Assembly: GCA_902776975.1 (NCBI GenBank)
Contig: CACYSI010000023.1
Span: 1-49,028 of the forward strand
Length of the DNA stretch: 49,028 nucleotides
Direction of reading: 5' to 3'
Origin: an uncultured Ruminococcus sp.
GTDB taxonomy: Bacteria > Bacillota > Clostridia > Oscillospirales > Acutalibacteraceae
Part shown: in pieces, positions 16,383 through 24,702 of the stretch
Numbering within the stretch: position 1 is the first letter of the stretch
Layout: each line of letters starts with the position of its first letter
The notes under the pieces: generated by a model
The model's database searches: none
Told to the model about the DNA's origin: nothing
The model's input: only the letters and a program-made list of their open reading frames with translations
Program-made: the position numbers and the translations under genes

Positions 16383-16400
16383 AATGTAATTATACAACAG

Positions 16401-16432
16401 ACCGCCCGAGAGATTCTCGGGCGGTTCGTTTA
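16401..16432. terminator. Bidirectional terminator
   Basis: ACCGCCCGAGA (16401-16411) pairs perfectly with TCTCGGGCGGT (16415-16425) around a three-base loop. It lies between the convergent transpeptidase and glutathione peroxidase genes. Confidence 0.8.
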
Positions 16433-16447
16433 TGCTGTATTGAGATA

Positions 16448-16993
16448 TCAGATCAAGGCAGCTACTGCCTTCTCGACCTCTTTCATGTCCGCGGTAGGCT
16501 CAAAGCGTGCTACCACGTTGCCCTCTCTGTCAACGAGGAACTTTGTAAAGTTCCACTTGATGTCGGGGCTGTTCTTATAATCCTTATCCATCTTTTTTGC
16601 CATAGCTTTCATCGCCATAGCCGCTACGCCTTTGCCGAAGCCCTCAAAGCCCTTCTGACTCTTGAGATATGTGAACAGCGGCAGAGCGTTCTCGCCGTTG
16701 ACGTCACTCTTCTTCATCTGGGGGAACTGAGTGTTGTACTTAAGGGTGCAGAAGTCATGGATCTCGTCGTCGGTGCCGGGAGTCTGACCCGCGAACTGGT
16801 TGCAGGGTACGTCTATGACCTCAAAGCCCTTGTCGTGATACTGCTCGTACATCTTCTCGATAGGCTCATAGTGAGGCGTAAAGCCGCAGCCTGTAGCTGT
16901 GTTGACGATGAGCATGACCTCGCCCTTGTAATTCGCGAGGGGATACTCGTTGCCTGTACGGTCATAAAGTGTGAAATCATAGATACTTGCCAT
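16448..16993 (-). CDS. gpx: Glutathione peroxidase family (thiol peroxidase)
   Basis: A 181-residue peroxidase reducing hydrogen and organic peroxides. In bacteria of this type it is usually fuelled by thioredoxin rather than glutathione. The peroxidatic Cys36 lies in NTATGCGFT (Cys, not selenocysteine), with Gln70 in CNQFAGQTPG and Trp in KWNFTKFLVDREG completing the active-site set. The frame continues upstream, but GGAGGT 7 bases before the ATG at 16993 and the family N-terminus MASIYDF fix the start. It lies 75 bases after the cation exporter on the same strand, with a small TGCCGC/GCGGCA hairpin (17043-17057) between. With OhrR upstream, peroxide-responsive co-expression is likely. Confidence 0.92.
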   Translation of the reverse strand: MASIYDFTLYDRTGNEYPLANYKGEVMLIVNTATGCGFTPHYEPIEKMYEQYHDKGFEVIDVPCNQFAGQTPGTDDEIHDFCTLKYNTQFPQMKKSDVNGENALPLFTYLKSQKGFEGFGKGVAAMAMKAMAKKMDKDYKNSPDIKWNFTKFLVDREGNVVARFEPTADMKEVEKAVAALI

Positions 16994-17068
16994 AATAATA
17001 CCTCCGTTTTTTAGTATGATTTTGGGCTGGTGGTTTATGTACTGCCGCACAGCGGCATTGACTTACTA

Positions 17069-18181
17069 TTAATCTGATATATCGCTGTCGAGCGTGACAT
17101 AAAAATTATATCCCGGGTGGTTTTTGTGCAGCTCGTCCACGATCTCCTTATACAGCGAAGCTCTGTCCTTCAGATCAAAGTCGATCACTATATCGAACAC
17201 GGCGTTGCGGCTCTCTTTATCGAGCGTAAAGCCATGTATCTGCAAAACATGCTCATGCGCCATGACCTCGTCATATATCCGGCGATACAGAGCCTCGGTC
17301 TCGGGATCGCTCAGGTTGACAGAGTATATCGAGATACCCGTCAGAGCTACCTTATACTTTGCGTATATATCCGCGGTCATCCTGCGCTCGAGCACATCGA
17401 GAGCCGGCGCTGTCATTGTATGCGGTACCTCTATATGCACAGAGCCGATCAGATTATCGGGGCCGTAACTGTGGAGTATCAGATCATAAGCGCCCGATAC
17501 GCCCTCATAGGTACAAAGCTCACGCTTGATCTCCTTGCTAAGCTCACCGTCTATGCGCTCACCGAGTATACGAGAGATCGTCTCACGCAGTATATCAAAG
17601 CCTGCCTTGATGATGAACAGCGAGATGACTACGCCGAGATACGCCTCAAGCGAAATGCCCCATATCAAATAAATGAGAGCGGCGACAAGCACGGACGCAG
17701 AGATTATAGAGTCCATCAGCGCGTCCTTGCCGGATGCAGTCAGAGAGTCTGAGTTGACCTTCTTACCTACTCGCGATACATATATGCCCAGAGCTATCTT
17801 GACGACTACCGCTACGGCTATGATTATCAACGCCGTAGGGCTGTAGTCCGGTGCCTCGGGAGTGATGATCTTCTTAACGGATTCTACTGCCGAGGTGATA
17901 CCCGCGTACAGTACTATCACAGCTATTATTACCGCGCTGAGATATTCTATTCTGCCGTAACCGAGAGGATGCTTCTTGTCGGCGGGCTTAGCGGACAGCT
18001 TAGCTCCGATGATGGTGATGACCGACGACAGGGCGTCGCTTAAATTATTTACAGCGTCCAGCACTACGGATATAGAGTTTGAGAGAAGTCCGACAGCCGC
18101 CTTGAACGCCGCCAAAAACACATTTGCCAGTATCCCTATGACGCTTGTGCGTACGATTATCTTTTGTCGATCCATGGTCAT
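17069..18181 (-). CDS. Cation diffusion facilitator (CDF) family metal exporter
   Basis: A 370-residue inner-membrane antiporter that exports divalent metals (Zn, Mn, Fe or Co) in exchange for protons. Six membrane segments occupy about residues 12-215. Family features are VVLDAVNNLSDALSS in TM2, the KKHPLGYGRIEYLSA loop, and the Asp-rich TM5 (GKDALMDSIISAS). The cytoplasmic C-terminal domain (about residues 218-370) is longer than in minimal CDFs and looks like a duplicated CDF dimerisation domain. The ATG overlaps the OhrR stop codon (ATGA, 18178-18181), showing translational coupling. Linkage to a peroxide sensor and a peroxidase suggests iron or manganese export under oxidative stress, but metal specificity is inference. 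Confidence 0.9.
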   Translation of the reverse strand: MTMDRQKIIVRTSVIGILANVFLAAFKAAVGLLSNSISVVLDAVNNLSDALSSVITIIGAKLSAKPADKKHPLGYGRIEYLSAVIIAVIVLYAGITSAVESVKKIITPEAPDYSPTALIIIAVAVVVKIALGIYVSRVGKKVNSDSLTASGKDALMDSIISASVLVAALIYLIWGISLEAYLGVVISLFIIKAGFDILRETISRILGERIDGELSKEIKRELCTYEGVSGAYDLILHSYGPDNLIGSVHIEVPHTMTAPALDVLERRMTADIYAKYKVALTGISIYSVNLSDPETEALYRRIYDEVMAHEHVLQIHGFTLDKESRNAVFDIVIDFDLKDRASLYKEIVDELHKNHPGYNFYVTLDSDISD

Positions 18182-18615
18182 TCTCCTCTTAAGAGTTTAT
18201 AAAGAAGTCTGTACATCGTGTCGGCCTCTTCATCGCTCAAAGCGATACAGGAGCCGACTTTGAAAGGTATATGAGCGGCGCGCTCTTTCATAGCCCGACC
18301 GTCATCTGTCAGAGATACCGTTACCACACGTTCATCTTCACTGCCGCGCTCTCTGACGATATATCCCGCGGCTTCGAGCTTCTTTAACAGCGGTGTGAGC
18401 GTACCGTTATCGAGATACAGCCGTCTGCACAGCTCACCTACCGTCACGGCTTCGCCCTCCCACAGCACGAGAAAAACTATGTACTGAGTATATGTCAGCC
18501 CCAGCTCTTTGAGATAAGGCGTATACAGCGACACGACCTGTCTCGCCGCCGCGTAAAGCGGAAAACACAGCTGATTATCGAGCTTTAAAGCTTCGTCTAT
18601 ATAAACATCCGACAT
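18178..18615 (-). CDS. ohrR: MarR-family organic-peroxide sensor, OhrR-like
   Basis: A dimeric winged-helix repressor of about 145 residues. The N-terminus LDNQLCFPLYAAAR matches OhrR, with the single reactive Cys (residue 17) that is oxidised by organic hydroperoxides. The winged helix (LYLDNGTLTPLLKKLEAAGYI...ERGSEDERVVTVSLTDDG) also matches OhrR closely. The frame extends far upstream. The ATG at 18615 has AAGGGG at a proper distance, whereas the ATG at 18621 is too close to it. A consensus promoter overlapped by a 22-base palindrome lies directly upstream (18652-18680), consistent with autorepression. It is the first gene of an ohrR-CDF-gpx set. Confidence 0.9.
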   Translation of the reverse strand: MSDVYIDEALKLDNQLCFPLYAAARQVVSLYTPYLKELGLTYTQYIVFLVLWEGEAVTVGELCRRLYLDNGTLTPLLKKLEAAGYIVRERGSEDERVVTVSLTDDGRAMKERAAHIPFKVGSCIALSDEEADTMYRLLYKLLRGE

Positions 18616-18651
18616 GCTCATACCCCTTTGCGGAATTTTATCTTTGACTAT

Positions 18652-18680
18652 ATTATATTTGATAAAATATAATTTGTCAA
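18652..18680 (-). promoter_or_regulatory. ohrR promoter with overlapping palindromic operator
   Basis: Minus strand: TTGACA (18675-18680), 17-base spacer, TATAAT (18652-18657), both perfect. The perfect palindrome ATTATATTT-N4-AAATATAAT (18652-18673) covers the -10 and most of the spacer, ideal for a dimeric OhrR repressor. The site is read from sequence; binding is inferred. Confidence 0.8.
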
Positions 18681-18696
18681 GATATTTTTTATTATA

Positions 18697-18725
18697 TTGC
18701 AATAATATATCGAATAGGTTATAAT
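18697..18725 (+). promoter_or_regulatory. Promoter of the DUF5662 gene
   Basis: TTGCAA (18697-18702), 17-base spacer, TATAAT (18720-18725). It lies 17 bases from the divergent ohrR -35, so OhrR bound there might also affect it. Confidence 0.6.
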
Positions 18726-18748
18726 ATGGCGTGAAAAGAGGTAAAGCT

Positions 18749-19330
18749 ATGGCTAAGGCATTTGAACATTTCAAAACCATCACGCGGCACCGCCATCAGG
18801 TCATCCGCAATTGCTTTAAGGCAGGTATACCGTGGCAGGGACTCAGACATGACCTGTCCAAATACTCACCTACGGAGTTCTTAGAGGGAGCGAGATACTG
18901 GCAGGGCACGCGCAGCCCCAACGACCGTGAGCGCGAGGTCAAGGGCTATTCCGACTCATGGATGCACCATAAGGGTCGCAACCGTCATCACTTTGAGTAC
19001 TGGACCGATTACTCTGCCAAGGATAAGAAGATACGCCCCGTCGAGATGCCCACGAGGTATGTTGTCGAGATGTTCTGCGACCGCGTCGCGGCGAGCAAGA
19101 TATATCAGGGCAAGGCCTATACAGATCAAAGCCCCCTCACCTATTTCATCAACGGTAAAGGCAGACGCGAGGGCATGATACATCCCGCTACCTCGGATAA
19201 GATCGAAGACTACCTCACATACTTAGCCGAAAACGGAGAAGATAAGGCTTTCGCCTATCTGAGAGAAATAATAAAAAAAGACAAAAAAGAGCGAAAAGAG
19301 AGAAAGAAGGCGCTGAAAAATGCCCGATGA
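18749..19330 (+). CDS. DUF5662 family protein
   Basis: A 193-residue soluble protein of a widespread but uncharacterised Firmicutes family. Family wording is clear: KAFEHFKTITRHRHQV, GLRHDLSKYSPTEF, SPNDREREVKGYSDSWMHH, KGRNRHHFEYW, RYVVEMFCDR and YTDQSPLTYF. The many conserved His residues suggest metal binding, though this is inference. A GTG at 18731 is in frame, but AAGAGG at 18735-18740 serves the ATG at 18749, so I start there. The basic tail (KKDKKERKERKKALKNAR) overlaps the start of the next gene by 11 bases, indicating an operon. Divergent from ohrR. Confidence 0.85.
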   Translation: MAKAFEHFKTITRHRHQVIRNCFKAGIPWQGLRHDLSKYSPTEFLEGARYWQGTRSPNDREREVKGYSDSWMHHKGRNRHHFEYWTDYSAKDKKIRPVEMPTRYVVEMFCDRVAASKIYQGKAYTDQSPLTYFINGKGRREGMIHPATSDKIEDYLTYLAENGEDKAFAYLREIIKKDKKERKERKKALKNAR

Positions 19331-19805
19331 AAAGAAAAAGCCTGCACAGGCAGAGATAAAGCGCGCGGCGGATGTGAACCTCGTCGCGCTGAAGATGAAG
19401 AAGTACCACGATGGAGATATGCATAAGGTACAGCACTTTGTACGAGTATACACACTCGCTAAGAGCATCGGCGAGCTCGAGAAACTCACCGACGAGGAGC
19501 AGTACGCTTTAGAGCTCGCGGCGGTAGTGCATAACGTCGAGGGCGACCGTATACCCGTCGTACGCGATATACTGCGCTCGTGCAATATCGAAGAGCCCGT
19601 AGCCATGCGAGTATGCCATATGGTCGCGAACGATCATAACTACGATCATATATCCACACTCGATCACCAGATATTGATAGAGGCGAGGATGATAGTGGAC
19701 TTCAAGGAGAGCGGCACACCGATCAACGATATCATCAGACAGGCTGAGGATGTTTTCATCACAAATACAGGCAAGCTGTTCTTGAAGCGCGCGTTCAATA
19801 TCTGA
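19320..19805 (+). CDS. HD-domain-like protein with HN in place of HD
   Basis: A 161-residue soluble protein resembling small HD-superfamily phosphohydrolases. His at HDGDMHKVQHFVRVY, the core AAVVHNVEG, a downstream His in MVANDHNYDH and a late Asp (QAEDVF) follow the family layout. The signature His-Asp pair is His-Asn here (codons CAT AAC), which should weaken or abolish two-metal catalysis. It overlaps the DUF5662 gene by 11 bases and ends at a strong terminator. It could be a diverged phosphohydrolase, a single-metal enzyme or a binding protein. Substrate unknown. Confidence 0.7.
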   Translation: MPDEKKKPAQAEIKRAADVNLVALKMKKYHDGDMHKVQHFVRVYTLAKSIGELEKLTDEEQYALELAAVVHNVEGDRIPVVRDILRSCNIEEPVAMRVCHMVANDHNYDHISTLDHQILIEARMIVDFKESGTPINDIIRQAEDVFITNTGKLFLKRAFNI

Positions 19806-19826
19806 TAAAACAATATAAAATAGTAT

Positions 19827-19867
19827 AAAACCGCTCTGAGACAAATCAAAGTCTCAAAGCGGTTTTA
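19827..19867. terminator. Bidirectional terminator
   Basis: AAAACCGCT-C-TGAGAC and GTCTCA-A-AGCGGTTTT form a long stem with one mismatch between the convergent HD-like and GGDEF-EAL genes, with A and T runs on both sides. Confidence 0.8.
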
Positions 19868-19884
19868 TCATTTTGATTCAAAGA

Positions 19885-22422
19885 TCAAGTCTCGAGCTTT
19901 CTCAGCATAATCAAATAGTCTATCATATCTGTATCATCTTTCATACAGTTGCCGAACACATCCAGCGTTATCGTCTCGCCGGAAGCGTTCTTGATATTCA
20001 TACGCTCGTTGAAAGGCTCATAGTTCCTGATCTTTCTCAACAAGTCGCGATATACAGAGAGTCTGTTCTCTGAGCCTATAGCGCTGAAGAAGTTTTCATC
20101 GTTCAGTTCATCCTCAAGCTCACGGGCAGACTTGCCGATCTCGGGCTCAAGGCCGTTGAACAGCACCGTAAACCGCGAAGTCCCGTCCGGATAGCGGGTA
20201 AAGAACAGCACCGTATCAGTAGAAAATCGCGACAACAGCGACATCTGCTTTTCGAGCGTACTGAGCTTGGTGATGTTGCGCACCGAGCCGTAATATATCT
20301 TGCAGTCAGAGTCAGACCGCAGATAATAAAAACGCATATAAAACGTAGTCAGCGACCCGTCTGTCTTGTAAAAATGCAGTATTCCCTTAGCGCCGTTCAG
20401 GCGATCATGCTCCGCTTCATCGAGCAGACCGATGAGACGAGGAACATCCGCCTCGGGCAGAAACTGCTGTATATCCGTCAAGCGATCCTTGAAATCCGGT
20501 ACATCCACCGCCTCATAAAACTGCTCATTGTAGCGCACTATATCCACACGATCTCCGGTACGGGAGTACAAAGCGCAAGAGCCGAGGATATTATTGAGCA
20601 TGGTATCGCTGTAAACGTTATTGTCAAGCAGCTCACGCAGGCGAAACTGCTGATTGGACTTGAAAGAAACGCCCGAAGTATCTATCCTCCCGGGATCGTC
20701 TATCAGCTTTTCATAGTCATCCGTCTTCATCGGGCGATAGAAGTAATACCCCTGGATATACCGACAACCAAGGTCCTGCAAAAACTCCTTTTGCTCTACG
20801 GTCTCTACGCCCTCAACGATGATCGGCACTCCTATGGTCTTAGTCATATTGGTAACAGACTCAAGTATACGGATGCTCTTCTCTTCATTACCTTCGTCAA
20901 TATGCAAAAACTGAGCGTCGAGCTTTATTATATCCACGCTAACGGTCTTCAGCATATTGAGGGTCGAGTACCCGCTGCCGAAATCATCCATAAGCACCGT
21001 AAAGCCCTTTTCTCTCAGCGAGCGTACTGTGTTGCTCACCAGCAGGGTATTGGCTATATAAGACGACTCGGTGATCTCTATCTTGATCAGCTTGCGGTCG
21101 AGTCTGTACTCATCGGTCAGTTTTTCAAAAAACGCGGGCAGGTCGGTGTGCAGTATATCTAACACCGATACGTTGACCGATACCGGCAGCGCGGTATGCC
21201 CCGCGTCGATCAACTCTCTCTGCCAGCGGCAGACTTCTCGCCATATATACATATCCAGATCGGATATCAGCCCGTGCTTCTCCAGTACGGGTATAAACGT
21301 ATCCGGCGGTATGATACTGCCGTCGGGCTTTATCCATCTCGCCAGAGCCTCCGCGCCTACTATCCTGCCTGTTGAGGCGCGGCACTGCGGCTGGAGGAAA
21401 AAAACTATCTCTCCGCTTTTGAGCGCCTGCAAAAACTCGGCGATCACTCGGTACTCCTCGTTTGTATGCATATACATACTCTTGTCAAATATACGGATGC
21501 GTCTGTGGTAACCCTCCTTAGCAACATCGGCGGCCAAAAAGGCACGGTCGACCAGATCCACAGTCTCGACGCCGTCTTCGACCTCGCATATACCGAAGGC
21601 GGGCAAAAAGCCCACGTTGCCTCCGCGCGTTCCGACAAGAGCGGTTATCTCTTCAAACAACCCGTTGATAAGTTCCATATCATAAGGCACTAGCAGACAG
21701 AAGTCATCCTGCCCGAAGTACCCCGCCGTGCCGCCGGTACGGTTGCATATCTCCTGCAGAGCCGCTCCGATCTGCACCATCAGCAGATCGCCCTCGTTGT
21801 GACCGTACCACTCGTTGAAGAGCTTGAAGTTTTCTATATCTATCGAGACCAGACACATAGCCTTTTTGTCTTCGGCTATGTGTCGGCGCACATCGTTGAG
21901 AAAAGCCCGCTTTTTGAGCAATCCGGTCATTTCGCTGCGATCATGGTTTGAAAAGACGGTGTTGTCCGCCAAGCCCAGCTCACGGGATTTTCGGCTGTGA
22001 CAGTCAAAAACATACATACGCATGATGTTATCATCTATCCCGTACTCTTCGCCCGTCAACATCACCAGCTCTACCCATCTCCAGTCGCCTCCGACCATTC
22101 TGAAGCGATATTCGCGGCAGATGAGACCTCTCACCTCAGAGTTGCGGAGACTGTGGATGATCGTATCGGGATTCATCAGCTCAACAAAGCTGTCCCTCTC
22201 GTCCGGGTGGATGAGCTTTTCGGACATAAGGATGAACATCTCTTTATAATTGCCCTCTGACAAGGGCATGGCGTACTTCTTGGATACATGATAAATCTGC
22301 CTGAACTGCTGTGAGTTAAAGTCGACCTCGATCAGCTCGTCGTAGGATAAGCTGTCGAGAACTTTGATTATAGATCCGTTTTCACCGATTGTTTTCATCA
22401 TCTCGTACAAACCCGTACTCAT
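19885..22422 (-). CDS. Cytoplasmic PAS-GGDEF*-EAL-PAS c-di-GMP phosphodiesterase
   Basis: A protein of about 845 residues. Counted from the start at 22422, a PAS-like domain (about 35-150) precedes a GGDEF domain whose signature is GQDDF (237-241), so cyclase activity is doubtful. The EAL domain is complete: AEALARW (EAL at 358-360), VNVSVLD, KIEITESSY, LMDDFGSGYSTLNML, DIIKLD and IVEGVETVEQ, all expected metal and catalytic positions. A C-terminal PAS-like module follows. No membrane segment. The frame begins at 22455, but the promoter at 22468-22496 puts transcription start near 22461, so the ATG at 22422 is preferred. It most likely hydrolyses c-di-GMP, with the degenerate GGDEF perhaps a GTP-sensing regulator. 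Confidence 0.88.
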   Translation of the reverse strand: MSTGLYEMMKTIGENGSIIKVLDSLSYDELIEVDFNSQQFRQIYHVSKKYAMPLSEGNYKEMFILMSEKLIHPDERDSFVELMNPDTIIHSLRNSEVRGLICREYRFRMVGGDWRWVELVMLTGEEYGIDDNIMRMYVFDCHSRKSRELGLADNTVFSNHDRSEMTGLLKKRAFLNDVRRHIAEDKKAMCLVSIDIENFKLFNEWYGHNEGDLLMVQIGAALQEICNRTGGTAGYFGQDDFCLLVPYDMELINGLFEEITALVGTRGGNVGFLPAFGICEVEDGVETVDLVDRAFLAADVAKEGYHRRIRIFDKSMYMHTNEEYRVIAEFLQALKSGEIVFFLQPQCRASTGRIVGAEALARWIKPDGSIIPPDTFIPVLEKHGLISDLDMYIWREVCRWQRELIDAGHTALPVSVNVSVLDILHTDLPAFFEKLTDEYRLDRKLIKIEITESSYIANTLLVSNTVRSLREKGFTVLMDDFGSGYSTLNMLKTVSVDIIKLDAQFLHIDEGNEEKSIRILESVTNMTKTIGVPIIVEGVETVEQKEFLQDLGCRYIQGYYFYRPMKTDDYEKLIDDPGRIDTSGVSFKSNQQFRLRELLDNNVYSDTMLNNILGSCALYSRTGDRVDIVRYNEQFYEAVDVPDFKDRLTDIQQFLPEADVPRLIGLLDEAEHDRLNGAKGILHFYKTDGSLTTFYMRFYYLRSDSDCKIYYGSVRNITKLSTLEKQMSLLSRFSTDTVLFFTRYPDGTSRFTVLFNGLEPEIGKSARELEDELNDENFFSAIGSENRLSVYRDLLRKIRNYEPFNERMNIKNASGETITLDVFGNCMKDDTDMIDYLIMLRKLET

Positions 22423-22467
22423 ACTACTTACCGTCCCTTTGTGATAGTTGTACACTTAGTCATTTAT

Positions 22468-22496
22468 ATCATATAATTATTTGACATGTTTTTCAA
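22468..22496 (-). promoter_or_regulatory. Promoter of the GGDEF*-EAL gene
   Basis: Minus strand: TTGAAA (22491-22496), 17-base spacer, TATGAT (22468-22473). Confidence 0.65.
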
Positions 22497-22618
22497 TAAA
22501 TCGTCGTAAAATCGGGATTTATCATATATTTTTGCATAGTATTTTATGGAAACTGTACAAGGACATCGTGCCAAAGTCCGGTAACAGTCCCGATTATTTA
22601 CACTGAAGAACTGTTTTT

Positions 22619-22739
22619 ATACTAATTTCAAATAAAACCCTTTAACATCTATTGCGTTAAATTCCGCATAGCTGCGTTGTCGATCTTGACAGGCGCCAGC
22701 CTGCCTGCGATCTTTAAGCGTTTTAATTGAAATTAGTAT
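22619..22739. mobile_element. Small repeat element, copy 2 (MITE-like), both ends intact
   Basis: A 121-base non-coding element. Perfect 13-base terminal inverted repeats ATACTAATTTCAA (22619-22631) and TTGAAATTAGTAT (22727-22739) continue imperfectly inward. TA at each outer edge of CTAATTTC...GAAATTAG fits a TA target duplication as made by Tc1/mariner-IS630-type transposases. The core contains a CAGGC/GCCTG hairpin. No transposase is in the window. It sits between the divergent promoters of two c-di-GMP genes. Confidence 0.8.
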
Positions 22740-22793
22740 TAGATTATATAATATCCGAAAGCAAAATATGCACAAAAAAAATTATAAAATCAA

Positions 22794-22822
22794 TTGTAAT
22801 TTTAGCTTTTATGATATATAAT
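22794..22822 (+). promoter_or_regulatory. Promoter of the REC-EAL/HD-GYP operon
   Basis: TTGTAA (22794-22799), 17-base spacer, TATAAT (22817-22822). The leader is about 150 bases and contains a GGAGC/GCTCC hairpin (about 22943-22967) just before the ribosome site. I do not recognise a known riboswitch in it. Confidence 0.65.
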
Positions 22823-22978
22823 GGATATTTATAAATGATCAGGCGTTAATGAACAGCTTGTTAAAATCATCGCAGCGAGTCTATATACATCAGCCGTGAT
22901 CGTATATTCTGATGAACCCGCGTATGACAAATCACTTATTACGGAGCAAAGCGATAAATCAGCTCCACGGAGAAGAAC

Positions 22979-24664
22979 ATGAAAAAACTTATGGAAACAG
23001 GCGGTATGAAACGCCGCGTGCTTATAGTTGACGATGAACAGATAAACAGAGAGCTGCTCGGAGCGATAGTGTCGCAGAGCTATGAGACGGTTTACGCCTC
23101 AAACGGCGAAGAGGCTATGAACGCCCTCAGCGGTGACACCTCGTTCTCGCTGATACTGCTCGACCTGCTGATGCCCGTTATGAACGGCTTTGAGGTCATA
23201 GAGCGATGTCAGGCTGACGATAGGCTCAGACGCGTACCCATCATAGTTATGACTTCAGAAAAATCCGCCGAGGCGCGCAGTATACGAATGGGCGCCGTTG
23301 ACTTCATCACAAAGCCTTATGACGTCCCCGAGGTCATACTGGCTCGATGTGAGAGGATCATCGAGATGAGCGAGGACAAGAGCATCATCAGCTCAACCGA
23401 GCGTGACAAGGTATCGGGACTTTATACCCGCGGGTACTTTTTTGCCTATCTTCAGAGATTGGCTGAGCATATCGAGGCTCCTATGGACGCGCTGGCGCTC
23501 GACATCGACCGCTTTCACCTTATCAATGAGCTTTTCGGCAGGCAGGAGGGTGACAGTATACTCAAGCGCACGGGTGAGCTTATATCGGAGCTTTTGTGCG
23601 AGTCCGACGGCATAGCCTGCCGCGTCGAGAGCGACGTCTTCTTCATCTTCTGCAAAAGGCGTGATGACTACGAGCCTGTTGTAGCAGAGATACAGGCAAG
23701 ACTGCGCGAGGGTTCACGCTCCCGCAACCTGCGGCTGAGAGCCGGTATCTATAACTTCTCAGACATCGATACCTCCGCTGAGGCGTGCTTCAGCCGCGCG
23801 AAAGCCGCCTGTGACCGCATACGCGGCAGGTTCGGAGCTTTGACCGAGCGCTACAGCCGCGAGCTGCACGAGCGCACGGTATTTCACGAGCGTCTGATCG
23901 GCGATATACATGACGCCGTCAAAAACCGTGATCTGACCGTTTATTATCAGCCTAAATATAAGATACTCGGCGATCGCCCCGTGCTCACGAGCGCCGAGGC
24001 TCTGGTCAGATGGAACCATCCCGAGCTGGGCTTCATCAGTCCGGGAGATTTTATACCGCTGTTTGAACATAACGGTCTGATACGCGAGGTCGATCGCTTT
24101 GTATGGCGTGAGGCGGCGGCTCATATAAGGCGCTGCCGCGACAGATACGGCGTTACTATACCCGTATCCGTAAACGTATCGCGTGTAGACATCTTTGACC
24201 CCGAGCTTGAAGATAAGCTAGCGGAGATCATCGACGATTTTTCACTCAGTCCCGCCGATCTCATGCCGGAGATAACCGAATCAGCCTACTCGGACAACGC
24301 CGACCGCCTGATCGAGGTGGTCAACCGACTGCGTGACAAGGGCTTCAAGATCGAGATGGACGACTTCGGATCGGGATACTCATCGCTCAATATGCTTACA
24401 TCTATACCTATAGATGTATTAAAGCTCGATATGCAGTTCATCCGAAATATGCTTATCGACGAAAAGAGCATGAGGCTCGTAGAGCTTGTGATAGATATAG
24501 CTCGCTATCTCGAAGTGCCCGTCGTAGCGGAAGGCGTCGAAGAAGAGGCACAGCTCAACGCTCTCAGAGATATGGGCTGCGATATAGTTCAGGGGTATTA
24601 TTTCTCACCTCCTCTGCCCGCCGATCGTTTTGACGAACTGCTCGAAAAAGAGTATCAAAAATAA
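22979..24664 (+). CDS. Response regulator with degenerate GGDEF and EAL output (REC-GGDEF*-EAL)
   Basis: A 561-residue cytoplasmic protein. The receiver domain (residues 13-135) has VLIVDDEQ, phospho-acceptor Asp62 in LILLDLLMP and Lys in FITKPYDVPE. The GGDEF-like domain has VESDVF (216-221) where GGDEF should be, so it is inactive as a cyclase. The EAL domain keeps AEALVRW (EAL 340-342), VNVSRVD, PEITESAY, EMDDFGSGYSSLNML, DVLKLD and VAEGVEEEAQ, and should hydrolyse c-di-GMP. GGAG lies about 8 bases before the ATG at 22979. An internal Met10 is less well placed. Its partner kinase is not adjacent. It is followed at 38 bases by an HD-GYP gene, so two phosphodiesterases of different families share a transcript. 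Confidence 0.9.
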   Translation: MKKLMETGGMKRRVLIVDDEQINRELLGAIVSQSYETVYASNGEEAMNALSGDTSFSLILLDLLMPVMNGFEVIERCQADDRLRRVPIIVMTSEKSAEARSIRMGAVDFITKPYDVPEVILARCERIIEMSEDKSIISSTERDKVSGLYTRGYFFAYLQRLAEHIEAPMDALALDIDRFHLINELFGRQEGDSILKRTGELISELLCESDGIACRVESDVFFIFCKRRDDYEPVVAEIQARLREGSRSRNLRLRAGIYNFSDIDTSAEACFSRAKAACDRIRGRFGALTERYSRELHERTVFHERLIGDIHDAVKNRDLTVYYQPKYKILGDRPVLTSAEALVRWNHPELGFISPGDFIPLFEHNGLIREVDRFVWREAAAHIRRCRDRYGVTIPVSVNVSRVDIFDPELEDKLAEIIDDFSLSPADLMPEITESAYSDNADRLIEVVNRLRDKGFKIEMDDFGSGYSSLNMLTSIPIDVLKLDMQFIRNMLIDEKSMRLVELVIDIARYLEVPVVAEGVEEEAQLNALRDMGCDIVQGYYFSPPLPADRFDELLEKEYQK

Positions 24665-24702
24665 CCTATTGCAACGACAAATACGACTCTACGGAGGATA
24701 AT

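Noticed and set aside
17043-17057. A terminator between the CDF exporter and gpx
   Set aside because: The TGCCGC/GCGGCA hairpin has no T-run on the transcribed strand, so read-through is more likely.
22823-22978. A riboswitch in the 150-base leader of the REC-EAL gene
   Set aside because: I looked for GEMM-I and GEMM-II core motifs and found none; only a short GGAGC/GCTCC hairpin is visible.
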